DNA from: Nemertoderma westbladi
Taxonomy: Eukaryota; Xenacoelomorpha; Nemertodermatida; Nemertodermatidae
Assembly (NCBI GenBank): GCA_032718475.1
Contig: JAUCBJ010004802.1
Location: 1-64,000, forward strand
DNA: 64,000 bases
Direction: 5' to 3'
The translations under genes were made by a program, and so were the position numbers. Below the pieces are notes generated by a model that was not told the origin of the DNA, ran no database searches, and was given only the letters and a program-made list of their open reading frames with translations. This document shows, one piece after another, positions 1 through 9,590 of the stretch. Position 1 is the stretch's first letter, and each line of letters opens with the position of its first letter.

Positions 1-104
1 CAATATAAAACATGAAAAAGATCTTTGTTAATTTGAGTTATATATTAAACAATGCAATCTATATGGTGAATCTGCTATCAGATTTACCATAGCATATGTT
101 GTAG

Positions 105-485
105 ATTGATTTGGGGGTGTATTTTATTCCTTATTGAATCTACTTTCACTCATAATAATTTTTTGCGATAAGTAATTTGAACTTAAATTGGCAATTGTAA
201 AAAAAACTTGATATCCTATGGCAGTATGGCAAATATGAAAGCAGATTTGGAATCAGCATTGTTTAAAAATATATAATTCATATAAACAAAGCTCCATTCA
301 ATGTTTTGGATTGATTTTTAGCATATTTGATTCTCATTTGAATCTACGCCACTCATCACAGTCGTTTGCAATAAGTTTTTGAACTCAAAGTGGCAATTGT
401 GAAAAAACTTGATGTGGTAGGGCAAATCTGAAATCAGATTTGGAATCAGCATTGCCTAATTATGTATAATACATATGTGCAAAGC
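105..485. repeat. Degenerate direct repeat, two ~185-bp copies
   Basis: Two diverged copies lie head to tail, about 105-290 and 300-485. Both contain 'gaatctac...ctcat', then 'ggcaattgt(g/a)aaaaaa', then 'cagatttggaatcagcattg' and end near 'caaagct'. Small indels separate the copies, so this is an old duplication. No coding potential is visible. Confidence 0.65.
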
Positions 486-1156
486 TTCTTCCCATATATT
501 AGTTCTCTGTGTATGTCCTAGGCGCAATCAATTGAATGATCGATGAGTTGTGCTGGGCTTAAGCTTTTGTGTGATATCTCAAGAACTACTAGCTTAGCAC
601 TTTTTTTAACCTGTCTACACCCACTAAATCGATGATTGCGGTTCAAATAAGCCTAAAATTAACTCTGTACAACAAATAGAAGCCTTTGTATCAGCAAATT
701 CCATTATATTCTTCGCGTGCAATCAATCGGTGACCAGACACTCAACTTCAGTGTGTTTGAGCTACCTCTAATATTTGATGTACATGCTTAAAATTTCGCA
801 TGTCGTATTTTTTGACAAAATGGAAACATTTTAGGGGGTCAGAGATGATAAATTCCAACCTAAGGACCACCCTAATCTTTAGCCTATTCAACCCCGTAGG
901 CCTACTGCATTGTACCGCTATGTATGAAAAGACTCTGATATTTTTCACAAATTCCCGGTCTCCTCAGGGAAATAGCGGGAAAAAAGACGGAAAAAATTTT
1001 CCCAAAAATTGTAAAGATTTTAGATAAACATGGTTTTCTCAATCAATATTTTTATTATACATAACAGCATAATCTGAGTATAATAATAGAAATACCGGTA
1101 CGAGTATGAAACAATACAAAGCATGCAAAAAATTAATTTCACCATTTTTTTTAGGG
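486..1156. other. AT-rich stretch without recognisable gene
   Basis: Only short open frames occur on either strand, with no domain-like sequence. I see no RNA gene or clear repeat here. Confidence 0.5.
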
Positions 1157-2250
1157 AAAGGAGCAGGTTACATAGGCAGGCTATTCGGTGGACTTTTCGG
1201 AATTGGTGGACTGGTCTTCATCCATTGACTGAAGTGCTTCAAAGCGGTTTTGAACTTCTACTGTGTAAGCATCCTTTACTGCATTGTCAGTTCTGAGTTT
1301 CTCCCAGTCATAGTTGATTTGCTTGCTTGTCCTGGGTTTGCTGGCTCTCAAACTGAGTCTGATCTCTGCAGTCACAATTCTGTGGTCCAAACCAATTAGG
1401 TTGAACGAGCTGTATGCCTCGCAGTTGATCATGCTGTTTCTCCACTTTTTGTTTATAAGAATGTAATCCAGTTGTGCTTTGGTTCCATTAGGGTATTGAA
1501 AGGTCCATAGCTTCCCCTTACTCTTTTCGAATGTGTTGTTTGTTGGTATCAATTCACATTCTTCCATTAGGTCTAAAAGTAAGTACCCATTTCTGTTAGA
1601 ACTGGTGTTATAGGTGTAACCCTTGATGTCTTCTGGGCCTATATGCGCTTTCAGGTCACCAGCAATGACTTTAACAGTGTGTTTCGGAATGTCCTTTATA
1701 AGTCCAGTCAGATCTTCCTAAAACTTGACTGCTTGTTCTGGATCTGAGCACTGAGGCATTGGTTGGACTGTAGCAACATATAACTGTTGTCTTGGGATTC
1801 CCATCAAATGTTGCGATCATAACCCTGGAATTGACTTAAGTGCAAATGGGGGCTTAGCAGAATTCCTACTCCGCCAATTGATGCATTGGCCGAGTTTCTT
1901 ACTGCTGAGCTTGTTACTAACGTCCATCCATTTCATGTCATTGTACTTCATGGCAGTGTCTTCATGACAAATCCGATGTTCTTGGATGCAGATGATGTTG
2001 ATGTTATATTCCATTGCCAGAGCAACCATGTCACCCTGTTTGGTATGTGCTTTCAGCGTGCGTGTGTTCATTGTAGCAATCTTTAGTGTCGTTTTACATT
2101 TCAACAGGTTGGTTCTTCTTTCTTCTCTGTCTTCTGTTCCAGTAGCCAATTTATCGACCCCAGCCTGGTGTGCCACTGATGGACGCGGTCCTTGTTGACC
2201 CGGGCGACGACTGAGCCGGTATTTCTCCTGGAGGTTTCTCATACTCATAA
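1157..2250 (-). pseudogene. Non-LTR retrotransposon fragment: APE endonuclease domain, frameshifted
   Basis: On the minus strand, pieces of an apurinic-type endonuclease line up in order. The N-terminal part (2248 downward) has IATMNTRTL and ICIQEHRICH, which match the Asn and catalytic Glu blocks. A middle part in another frame has VICCYSPTNAS and VIAGDLKAHIG (the GDFN-like block). The C-terminal part (1567-1181) has QLDYILINKKWRNS and LIGLDHRIV (the SDH-like block). At least one frameshift and one in-frame stop separate the parts, so it is dead. No reverse transcriptase follows, so this is a fragment. A second copy of the same family is split around the BEL element at 8074-8132 and 22406-23060. 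The blocks suggest an RTE-like clade, which I infer rather than see. Confidence 0.8.
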
Positions 2251-2894
2251 TTAATTGTAAGCAAATGCAACGGGACCGAAATATGCGCCGCTACAGTGTC
2301 AATCACTAGAGGCCTAGGTTCTGTGGTCAGTATGAAATGATTGACAGAACTTTGATTCATGTAGATTTTGACTCGCTTACAAGTAGAAATATGCTACAGT
2401 TCGTAAATACAATATAATGCAATACTATGCAGTGGGTAGATAAAACTCCTATAACTGAGACTCAAAATTTAGGTCATAGTCCAGTAGTCTTAAAGTAGCC
2501 CATATACTGAAGGATAGACTGTATGCTACTGTACATTATGTAGGCTATGTATGTCTGTCATCTGTACAGCTGTATGTACACCTCTATCTGCAAATTTATT
2601 GAGTTTTCCCTCTGCAATTTTGCGGGCTTGGGGTCGTTTTTTTGTGTTTTTTTTAACACAAAAGGGTGCATTAAAACTCATAAGATTGTATTGTAATAGG
2701 GGCCTACTCTCTGACTGCTAGATCAACCCCCGCTCAATGCATGGCTCGCCCCACAATCAGACAATGCTTTGTTTTATTTTGCACATCATGTGCGCCCCTC
2801 CAATCTAAACGATTTGAACTACACTTGGGCTACTTGGGCCGGGCGCTTGCAAAACTACGTTTTGCAAGCGTTTCTCACTAGTTTGTACGGTACT
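2251..2894. other. Intergenic, no gene seen
   Basis: Low-complexity T runs near 2637-2655 and otherwise unremarkable AT-rich sequence. Part of the LINE 5' region may extend to about 2370 on the minus strand. Confidence 0.4.
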
Positions 2895-3046
2895 CTTTTG
2901 TACTAATTTTGCACTCTTTTGTCATTTGTAGGCTTACTATTTTCGCACTTTATTGTACTCTTTTGTATTCTTTTGTACTACCGGTATATCAGTATATTGT
3001 ACTGTTTTGTATTTTTTTTGTACTTTTTTGTACAAATTCGTCGGAC
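2895..3046. repeat. Degenerate TTTTGTACT short tandem repeat
   Basis: Repeats of a 9-12 bp word ('cttttgtact', 'ttttgtattc') run through this stretch with interruptions. Overlapping short open frames here come from the repeat. Confidence 0.6.
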
Positions 3047-3517
3047 CCCTGTCAGGTCAGCCTGTCACCTGTCAGCCTTTCCCTTTGTCAGTTTGTCTAT
3101 AAAAACTTCAGAACTTTCGTCACTCACAGGCACCTCGCAGCCTCGGGCAGTCGGGTATAATTACTTTGCTGTTGGCAGTTGGCTTTTGGCTGTTTTAGAG
3201 TTTGGCTGTTCTGTTGGCCATTCATTTGGGACCGTTGTATGAAACACTTTTGGTGCTTTTATATATAGGCTCTACCTACCTGTACTCGAGTGTACTGCTG
3301 TACGGGCCTGGCCTGCCAGATCCAGACCTGACAGCCTGACCTGAGTCTGTGATCGACTCGTGCCACTGGCCACCCCACCCCCCCACCGGCACGGCGGCAG
3401 ACCGGTAGGCCTACCGCTACCGGTAATACTTACCTTTACATAGAGTGTGAGATCCAGATCCTCCAGGTCACCCATTGTCTGTCAGAGTGTTCTTCTAATT
3501 ACTGTCAGACTGTTACG

Positions 3518-3690
3518 ATATCGACAATACTGCAATACTGCAATACGCTGATACGTGCAATACAGCAATATTAATAACGCACACTACTGCTGTACTGCAC
3601 TACCTGACTACTGCAGTACTGCAGTACCAAACCAAGTACTTACTGACTTCTGACTGAGCTTGAGCCAGGCAGCTACTGCAGCACTCTGTA
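3518..3690. repeat. CTGCAATA/CTGCAGTA low-complexity repeat
   Basis: Successive 'actgcaatac' and 'actgcagtac' words with drift. No coding sign. Confidence 0.5.
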
Positions 3691-3866
3691 GGCTTATCTC
3701 AGTATCTCTGACTGTCTGAATGCTGGTATCTGGGTATCCACAATCCTGCTATCAGACTATCACACTATCCATCCACTATCCGAATACTGCTGTACTGGTA
3801 CCGGTATTCCGCAATCAGGCAATGCAGGTAAGTTAAAAAGGCTGCATGCTGCATGTATCCCTGTGT

Positions 3867-4199
3867 GTGGGGCGAGGCTCGAAGTGAGCGAAGCCTTAGC
3901 ATATGGGTGCCATTGGCGAGTTGTCTGTCGTCGTCGTCGTCGTCTGTCGTCGTTGTAAATTTTTGATCGCTAGTAACTCGGTTACTCCTTGATGAAATTA
4001 AACGAAACTTGGTATGTATGTAGTCCGTCAAAAGTATAGAAATAATCTGAATTTTGGTAAAGAACGAACGAACACAACGAGGCACAAGAGGAGGACGAGC
4101 AGTATTGTGTTGAAGACTTCAAACTAACGGCAGACAACTTGTTAATGGTGCCCATATGCTAAAAGGCTTTGCTCACTTCGTGCTGCGCGAAGGCCCCAC
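3867..4199. mobile_element. MITE-like element with ~65-bp terminal inverted repeats
   Basis: The left end (3867-3930) and the reverse complement of the right end (about 4130-4199) share 'gtgggg', 'cgaagtgagc', 'aagcctt', 'agcatatggg' and 'agttgtctg', with scattered mismatches and small indels. The interior holds a (GTC)n microsatellite at about 3926-3953 and no transposase. A fragment with the same terminal words ('cgtggggacttcgcgcagca') recurs at 63473-63502. Non-autonomous DNA transposon is an inference from the structure. Confidence 0.7.
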
Positions 4200-4354
4200 G
4201 AACGTGTATCATAGGCCTACAATCCTTATATGCGCCCCTACTACGCTTTTCACTACTACATTATGTCCTGGCTGCCTGGCAGCCTGAGAATATAGTGCCC
4301 TGATACATGATCCCGAGCCCGACCCGCTGGCCCCCAAATTTTGGAACACCTAAA

Positions 4355-4712
4355 ACTTCGCCCGCGTCCAATCTTCGCCCGGAGCAATCTTCGCCCTCAA
4401 AATGAGCTACAACTACTGTATCGCCCGTCGGAAACCTTCACCCACAGGCAATCTTCACCCGCGAGCAACCTTCGCCCACTAAACAATTATTATTTTGGTT
4501 AGAAAAGGCCGTCTCTGTTACCTGCTCCTTTCCCTAAATTGGTACCTAAAATGTTTACTAACACAAATCGTATTGGACGAGGGTAGCTCGCGGGCGAAGA
4601 TTGCCTTGCGTGTTAAAGGTTTCCCCCGGGCGAAGGTTGGACGAGGGCGAAGATTGGACGCGGGCGAAGATTGTACGCGGGCGAAGATTGTACGCGGGCG
4701 AAGGTTGCACCC
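4355..4712. repeat. Inverted GGGCGAAGATTG minisatellite
   Basis: About 4361-4478 carries 'caatcttcgccc' words; 4581-4710 carries the reverse-complement word 'gggcgaagattg' six or more times with spacer words such as 'gacgcg' and 'tacgcg'. The two clusters are in opposite orientation, about 100 bp apart, so the region could fold back on itself. Confidence 0.7.
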
Positions 4713-5397
4713 AACCCAAATTTTTCTACAAATATAAATGAGATTGCAAGAAATTGTAATCGAAAAAATTCACCCCCTCGTCCTTCCTGGGCAGCTGGGT
4801 GTGGGTTTGCAAGAAATATTAAATCTTTAGCTAATCTGTTTGAAAAAGATGTCTCCAGCGATATTGCACCATTTATTTCACCGCAGTTATTCTTCAACCT
4901 TATACTGAAGTGATTTGTTGGTAGCATTGGAAATATTGCCGGGCAAGGATTCCAAATATGTAAAAAAAGTATGAATTTGCTTAGGAAATAGTTGAGATAC
5001 GGGCGTTGAATTTGCATGTATTTGCTTCGGCTTCAGCTGCAGTCCATTTATTTTAGACCTACTGTGTTTAATAATTACACCATGTTCTGCGTTCTGGAAC
5101 ATTTTGTTTATGTGCGAATATCAAGACATCCTACTGTAAACTAGTTTTAGGAAGCCTTGGTGAATACTCACATCCTCTAGTATTATTATATTGTCATTGC
5201 ATTTGCTCGCACTCAATATAGCCTTCGCCATCAGGGGTAATAAACATACAATAGTTGAATTCCAATTCCCGAAATTCTTCAATTCCTCTTTTTCTAGAAT
5301 GTTGTTATTTTGTCTCTATTATCATAGTCTCAAAGAAATTATTTAAAAAGGAGCAGGTTACAGAGGCACGTTAATTTAACCAAAACAATAAACTAAA
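4484..5397. mobile_element. Possible element with ~45-bp inverted ends (GGAGCAGGTTAC family)
   Basis: The left end has 'ttttggtt' then 'ctctgttacctgctcctt'. The right end has the reverse complement, 'aaaggagcaggttacagagg' then 'aaccaaaacaata'. The same word also occurs at 1155-1175 next to the LINE fragment. No transposase is visible between the ends. The spacing and orientation suggest a non-autonomous element, but I found no clear target duplication. Confidence 0.45.
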
Positions 5398-5775
5398 CAC
5401 AATAGTACATGTTACAGTTTTATTTTTGAGAGTAATCAACTGTTATTTTGGTCCAATTTACCCTGGAGAGGGATAAATTTTTATTGCGTCCAGTTTCCCC
5501 CCTATCTGACAGTATAACCATTTTTATTTGTTGTAAGTCACTTTTTTTGTCAAAGTAATTAACAAGTTTGACAAAAAAATAACACTTTTTTGTCAACAAA
5601 AAAAGTAATGTTTCCATGGCATTAATAATAACATATTGCATTTAAATGGAAAATAAATTAAATATGTAGATAATTTCTGATGCTAGCTAGTTTTTGCTAA
5701 TTTTTTATAAATGTTATATAAAGCGTGTTGGCTATCAATTTTGATAAATATTTTTGTTTTAGAACACTTTTTTGG

Positions 5776-6132
5776 CACTAGTGTGTTATAGCTACACCCC
5801 ACCCCCCCCCAAATTTTTATTACTAGCTAGTTTTTGCTATTTCTTTTTTTTTGAAATGTTCTAGAACATGAAATACATTTAAAAAAAAATAATAAAATGT
5901 TCTAGAACAAATATTTTTTGTTCTAGAACAATATTTAAAAAAATTAAAAAAATTAATGTACTATTTTTCTTTTTTAATAATGTTCTAGAACATGTTAGCT
6001 ATTCAGAACTAGAAAAAAAATAGTTCTAGAACAAATAGTTTTTGTTCTAGAACAGTTCAAAAAAAATGAAATTTTTTTTTTTAATTTTATTTAGAATTTG
6101 TTTCATATAATTTTTAATCATTGCTGGCAAGA

Positions 6133-6167
<35 letters not shown>

Positions 6168-6659
6168 GGTTAGCTAGTATTTTTTTAATAGCTAATTAAA
6201 ATTAAAAATTCACTGTATTGAGGTCATTATACTCAGAAATTAATGATAGTTACAGGATAAATTAATGATTAATGCTTAGAATACATACTGTGTAATATTT
6301 ATTATTTAGCAGACGTCGCGCAGCGGGTAATATTTTCTAATCAAATGCAATAGATCAGAAAATGGATTTTCTTTGTGTAACATCTTCCACCTAAACTCTG
6401 CTAGCTGTTGGGCGAAAGTTGACCTCTTGATACCTATGTTTCGCCTTAGAATGTGGAGTTTGGCGTGGCGGCACTAGTGTAACAAAAAATAAAATTTGTA
6501 TGATTTTTTAATTTTTTGTTCTAGAACAAAAAATATTTGTTCTAGAACATTATTTTTTTTCAAATGTATTTCATGTTCTAGAACATTTCAAAAAAAAGAA
6601 ATAGCAAAAACTAGCTAGTAATAAAAATTTTGAGGGGGGTGTAGCTATAACACACTAGT
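5776..6659. mobile_element. Fold-back element with ~150-bp inverted arms and TTCTAGAA clusters
   Basis: The left arm (about 5776-5930) and the right arm (about 6517-6659) are reverse complements over most of their length. Each contains 'actagtgtgttatagctaca', 'ctagctagtttttgct' and 'aaatgttctagaacatgaaa'. Nine perfect TTCTAGAA sites lie in the element. The centre has an uninterrupted run of 23 G at 6147-6169. No protein is encoded. Related sequence occurs at 47760-48010 and, more distantly, 23566-23888. Confidence 0.7.
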
Positions 6660-6807
6660 ACCCTTTTTTTGCTCTAGAACACATTTTATATTTTTTATAT
6701 TAGCTAGTTTTTTCTAGAACAAGTGTTAGTTATCAATTTTGATAAATATTTATGTTCTATAACACATTTTTTTAGAACATTTTTTAGGAAAAAAACCCAT
6801 ACTACTG

Positions 6808-8072
6808 TCAGAAAGTCAAATATTTTATTCTAGAAAAAAAAACCTCATGATAAAAGCCTTATTATATGGAAAAAATTGGTCAAACTATGGGTACCAAAGG
6901 TGTAGTAATGCCCGTATTTCACGATGGAAGAAGCTTCGATGGACAGACCTCCGTGTTTTGTACGTCTAAAAATGTGGGCAGAGTAGCTACAACCAACATG
7001 TTTGCAAGAACTTTTACTAGTGGGTATGGGTAACAGGCCACAGGATTGTGCAAATGTTATCGCACTCCCCTCATCTTTTAAATTTTGGGAAATTTCTGTA
7101 ATATTTAAATCAGTGGACTGTCTCGAATATAAATGTCTTTGAATGTTTGTACTCAAAATGTCAAAAAACACAAATGAATCTTTAAAATATGAAATGAATA
7201 TAAACGTTCTAGAATTGTGTTGTAGTTGGAAACAATATTTAAATAAACATAGTACACTTATAATATCGGTTAAAATACACAATAAAAAAAATTAAAATGG
7301 TGACCCACTCCACAGTGGTGCCGATGCTGAAATCGGCCCAGATAAAAGTGAGAAGACTTACAACAAATAAAACGATACGTAAGTGGTGACAAAAAGTAAT
7401 ATATTTTGTCTTGCTTTCTTATTTCTCACCACAATAACGCTCGACAAAAAAGCCAACTTTATTTTCCATCACTTAAATAGTTATTATGATACCTAAACAA
7501 GTTTTAGAAAATTTCAAATAAATCTTTAATGACCGGTTATAAAATGGAGGGGTGCTGGTGGTGTTGGTACCCAGTTACATGACAGAGAAAATGTCTTAAT
7601 GAAGAAACATTAATTTGTTCTAGAATAAGCAATATTTAATTAAAATTCCTGTTTACCAATATAAAATATCATAATGTATAAATTGAGAGGCACTAAATGA
7701 AACTAATATCAATATGTTAATAACGTCGTGAAAATAATGTTCCATTAAAAAATAAATCTGCGCATTGCATGTTAAATAACGTGGAACATATTTTCACTAT
7801 GCTCTCGACCATTTATTAACCTCTCGGTAAATAAATTATCTCGAGTATAGTGAAACTAATGTTCTACATTATTTACCATGCAAAATATAATTATGTTTCA
7901 CTACCTAATAAAAAGTAATACCGAACACAATATCAAAATTATACCAGCTACCATCTTAATGTCATAAAGTCAAATACATGTTCTACAACAAAAACCTCAA
8001 GATAAAAGACATTTTCATATGAAAAAAAAAGTCGTCAAAAAATGGGTACGCCTACCAAAGGTGTAGTAATGC
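6808..8072. repeat. Dispersed direct repeat pair (6808-6912 and 7964-8072)
   Basis: Both copies run 'agtcaaata', then 'aaaacctca(t/a)gataaaag', then 'ggtaccaaaggtgtagtaat' or a close variant. The second copy abuts the LINE fragment at 8074. The sequence between the copies is AT-rich with no recognised gene. Confidence 0.6.
6845..7282 (-). other. 145-codon open frame, unrecognised
   Basis: This open frame starts with ATG on the minus strand and overlaps the repeat at its end. The second half contains CGLLPIPTS, SCKHVGC and GGLSIEASSI, faintly recalling the zinc-ribbon part of ISXO2-like transposases. The match is too weak to call, and the first half looks like random AT-rich translation. It may be a decayed transposon remnant or chance. 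Confidence 0.2.
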
Positions 8073-8073
8073 C

Positions 8074-8132
8074 ACTGAGTCTCTGCAGTCACAATTCCGT
8101 GGTCCGAACCAATTAGGTTAAACTAGCTGTAT
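8074..8132 (-). pseudogene. LINE endonuclease fragment, left part (split by BEL insertion)
   Basis: The sequence matches 1343-1408 of the first LINE copy ('tctgcagtcacaatt', 'accaattaggtt', 'agctgtat') and stops exactly where the BEL LTR begins. The matching continuation of the LINE is found at 22406 onward, after the BEL element. Confidence 0.8.
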
Positions 8133-8980
8133 TGTAAAGGCTTTTGCGGATCTAGCTTGTCATTTTCCCCGCAAAGTACTCTGTAGGTGTTTTAGCGGAC
8201 ATAAAAAGCCGTTTTCTTACTGTGTAAGTGTTTTAGTGGACATAAAAAGCCATTTTTCTGTATGTGTACTTTAGCGGACATAACAAGCCATTTTATGCCG
8301 CAATACGCCAAAATACTCTTAATACAGTGTAGTTCAGATGACGACATCTATCAGCTGATATGTCGACGTGGAGCTTTTGGCTTTCTTTGTTCAGGCTCAC
8401 TCACTCGACCAATCAGAGCGATTTTCATTTTCTTTGCACAGAAGCCTCCGGGAAATCGCGCAATGCATTATGGTCTTTGTTTACCATTTTTCCTGAGCCC
8501 AGAACATCGGCTTTGGAATTATTCTGTGTTTCAGACTTTAGCCAAACATTAGAACGGCTTTGATTATAGAAACGTATAACTGTTATCAAACCAGTACACA
8601 AACTGGACACACAACACGGCTCAGAACACCGCATTATTTTACTGCTATTTACTGTCGGTTATTAAGTGTTATCATTTGATGGATATGTTGTTATATTTGG
8701 AGAATATCGATAAATAATCAGAAAACCCCAATCTTCTTGATATACTGAAGGTTAGAGAGACCGGTTACATATAGCAATTGCGACTTACATTATAGTGGTT
8801 TTGGAGTGAATTGAATGCTATTTCATAGACCCTACATGTGTCAGTTGCTGTTCTCCTTATATATGATTAAAATTAGTGAAGGTCGGCAGATCAGTGTGCA
8901 GCAGTGTGCGGTATTGTGCATGAGTGTGATAGATAACAAAGCATTTCCTAAAGAATGCGCCTTATACGAAAATCAATAGC
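8133..8980 (+). repeat. BEL 5' LTR (only the first 848 bp match the 3' LTR)
   Basis: Identical in length to 21218-22065 with about ten substitutions. Similarity stops abruptly after 'aatcaatagc', so the last 335 bp seen in the 3' LTR are missing or replaced here. Three ~45-bp tandem units with 'gttttag(c/t)ggacataa' lie at about 8187-8300 in the presumed U3. A CCAATCAG box occurs at about 8409. Confidence 0.85.
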
Positions 8981-9590
8981 GTTTAATAACGTTTATTTCA
9001 AACATTGACAAAAACCCATTAAAGGGTATATATATATATTATAAATCAACTCAAACCGATTTATGAAACAGTAGGCCTGTCATACACCAATTAGGTCTTA
9101 ATATCAGTTGGACTACTGCTTAAATAACGGTAATAAAGTAAAGTAAAGTAACCAAGTAACCACTAAAATTCAGAAATTCAATTATTCTAAAATAATTGAC
9201 ATACCGGTATTTACAATAGGCTTATTATATTTATTTCTATAAATTTGAGCTGAAATTATATACCGGTATTCTGTAATTAATTCTAGTCTATAATTATACT
9301 TATATACTATAAGTGTAAGTTGTATACCGGTATTCACGATAGGCTTATTATATATTTATATATATTAGTGCTGAAATTATATACCGGTATTCTGTGACAA
9401 ACCTAGTCTGTAATAATACTTATATATATACTATAAGTGTATACCGGTATTCTAATATATTGTGTATATATATCACGTTACACTGAGTAACGATATCGGT
9501 AATTAATTACTAGGCTTATAGTTGATACTGAATTACTAGACTTGCTTTAACTGTAGTTCTAGCAGTAGGCATCCAACTGTATAAACAAAC
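8981..9590 (+). other. BEL leader with two ~130-bp tandem copies
   Basis: AT-rich leader between the LTR-like segment and the Gag start. Two tandem copies at about 9212-9340 and 9341-9460 share 'aggcttattata', 'gctgaaattatataccggt' and 'actataagtgta'. ATACCGGTAT palindromes recur at least four times. I cannot identify a primer-binding site. Confidence 0.55.

Noticed and set aside
2909-3242. Two overlapping hydrophobic plus-strand frames
   Set aside because: They cover the TTTTGTACT low-complexity stretch and show no domain pattern.
8262-8552. 96-codon frame, also present at 21347-21637
   Set aside because: It lies wholly within the LTR in both copies, over tandem U3 units.
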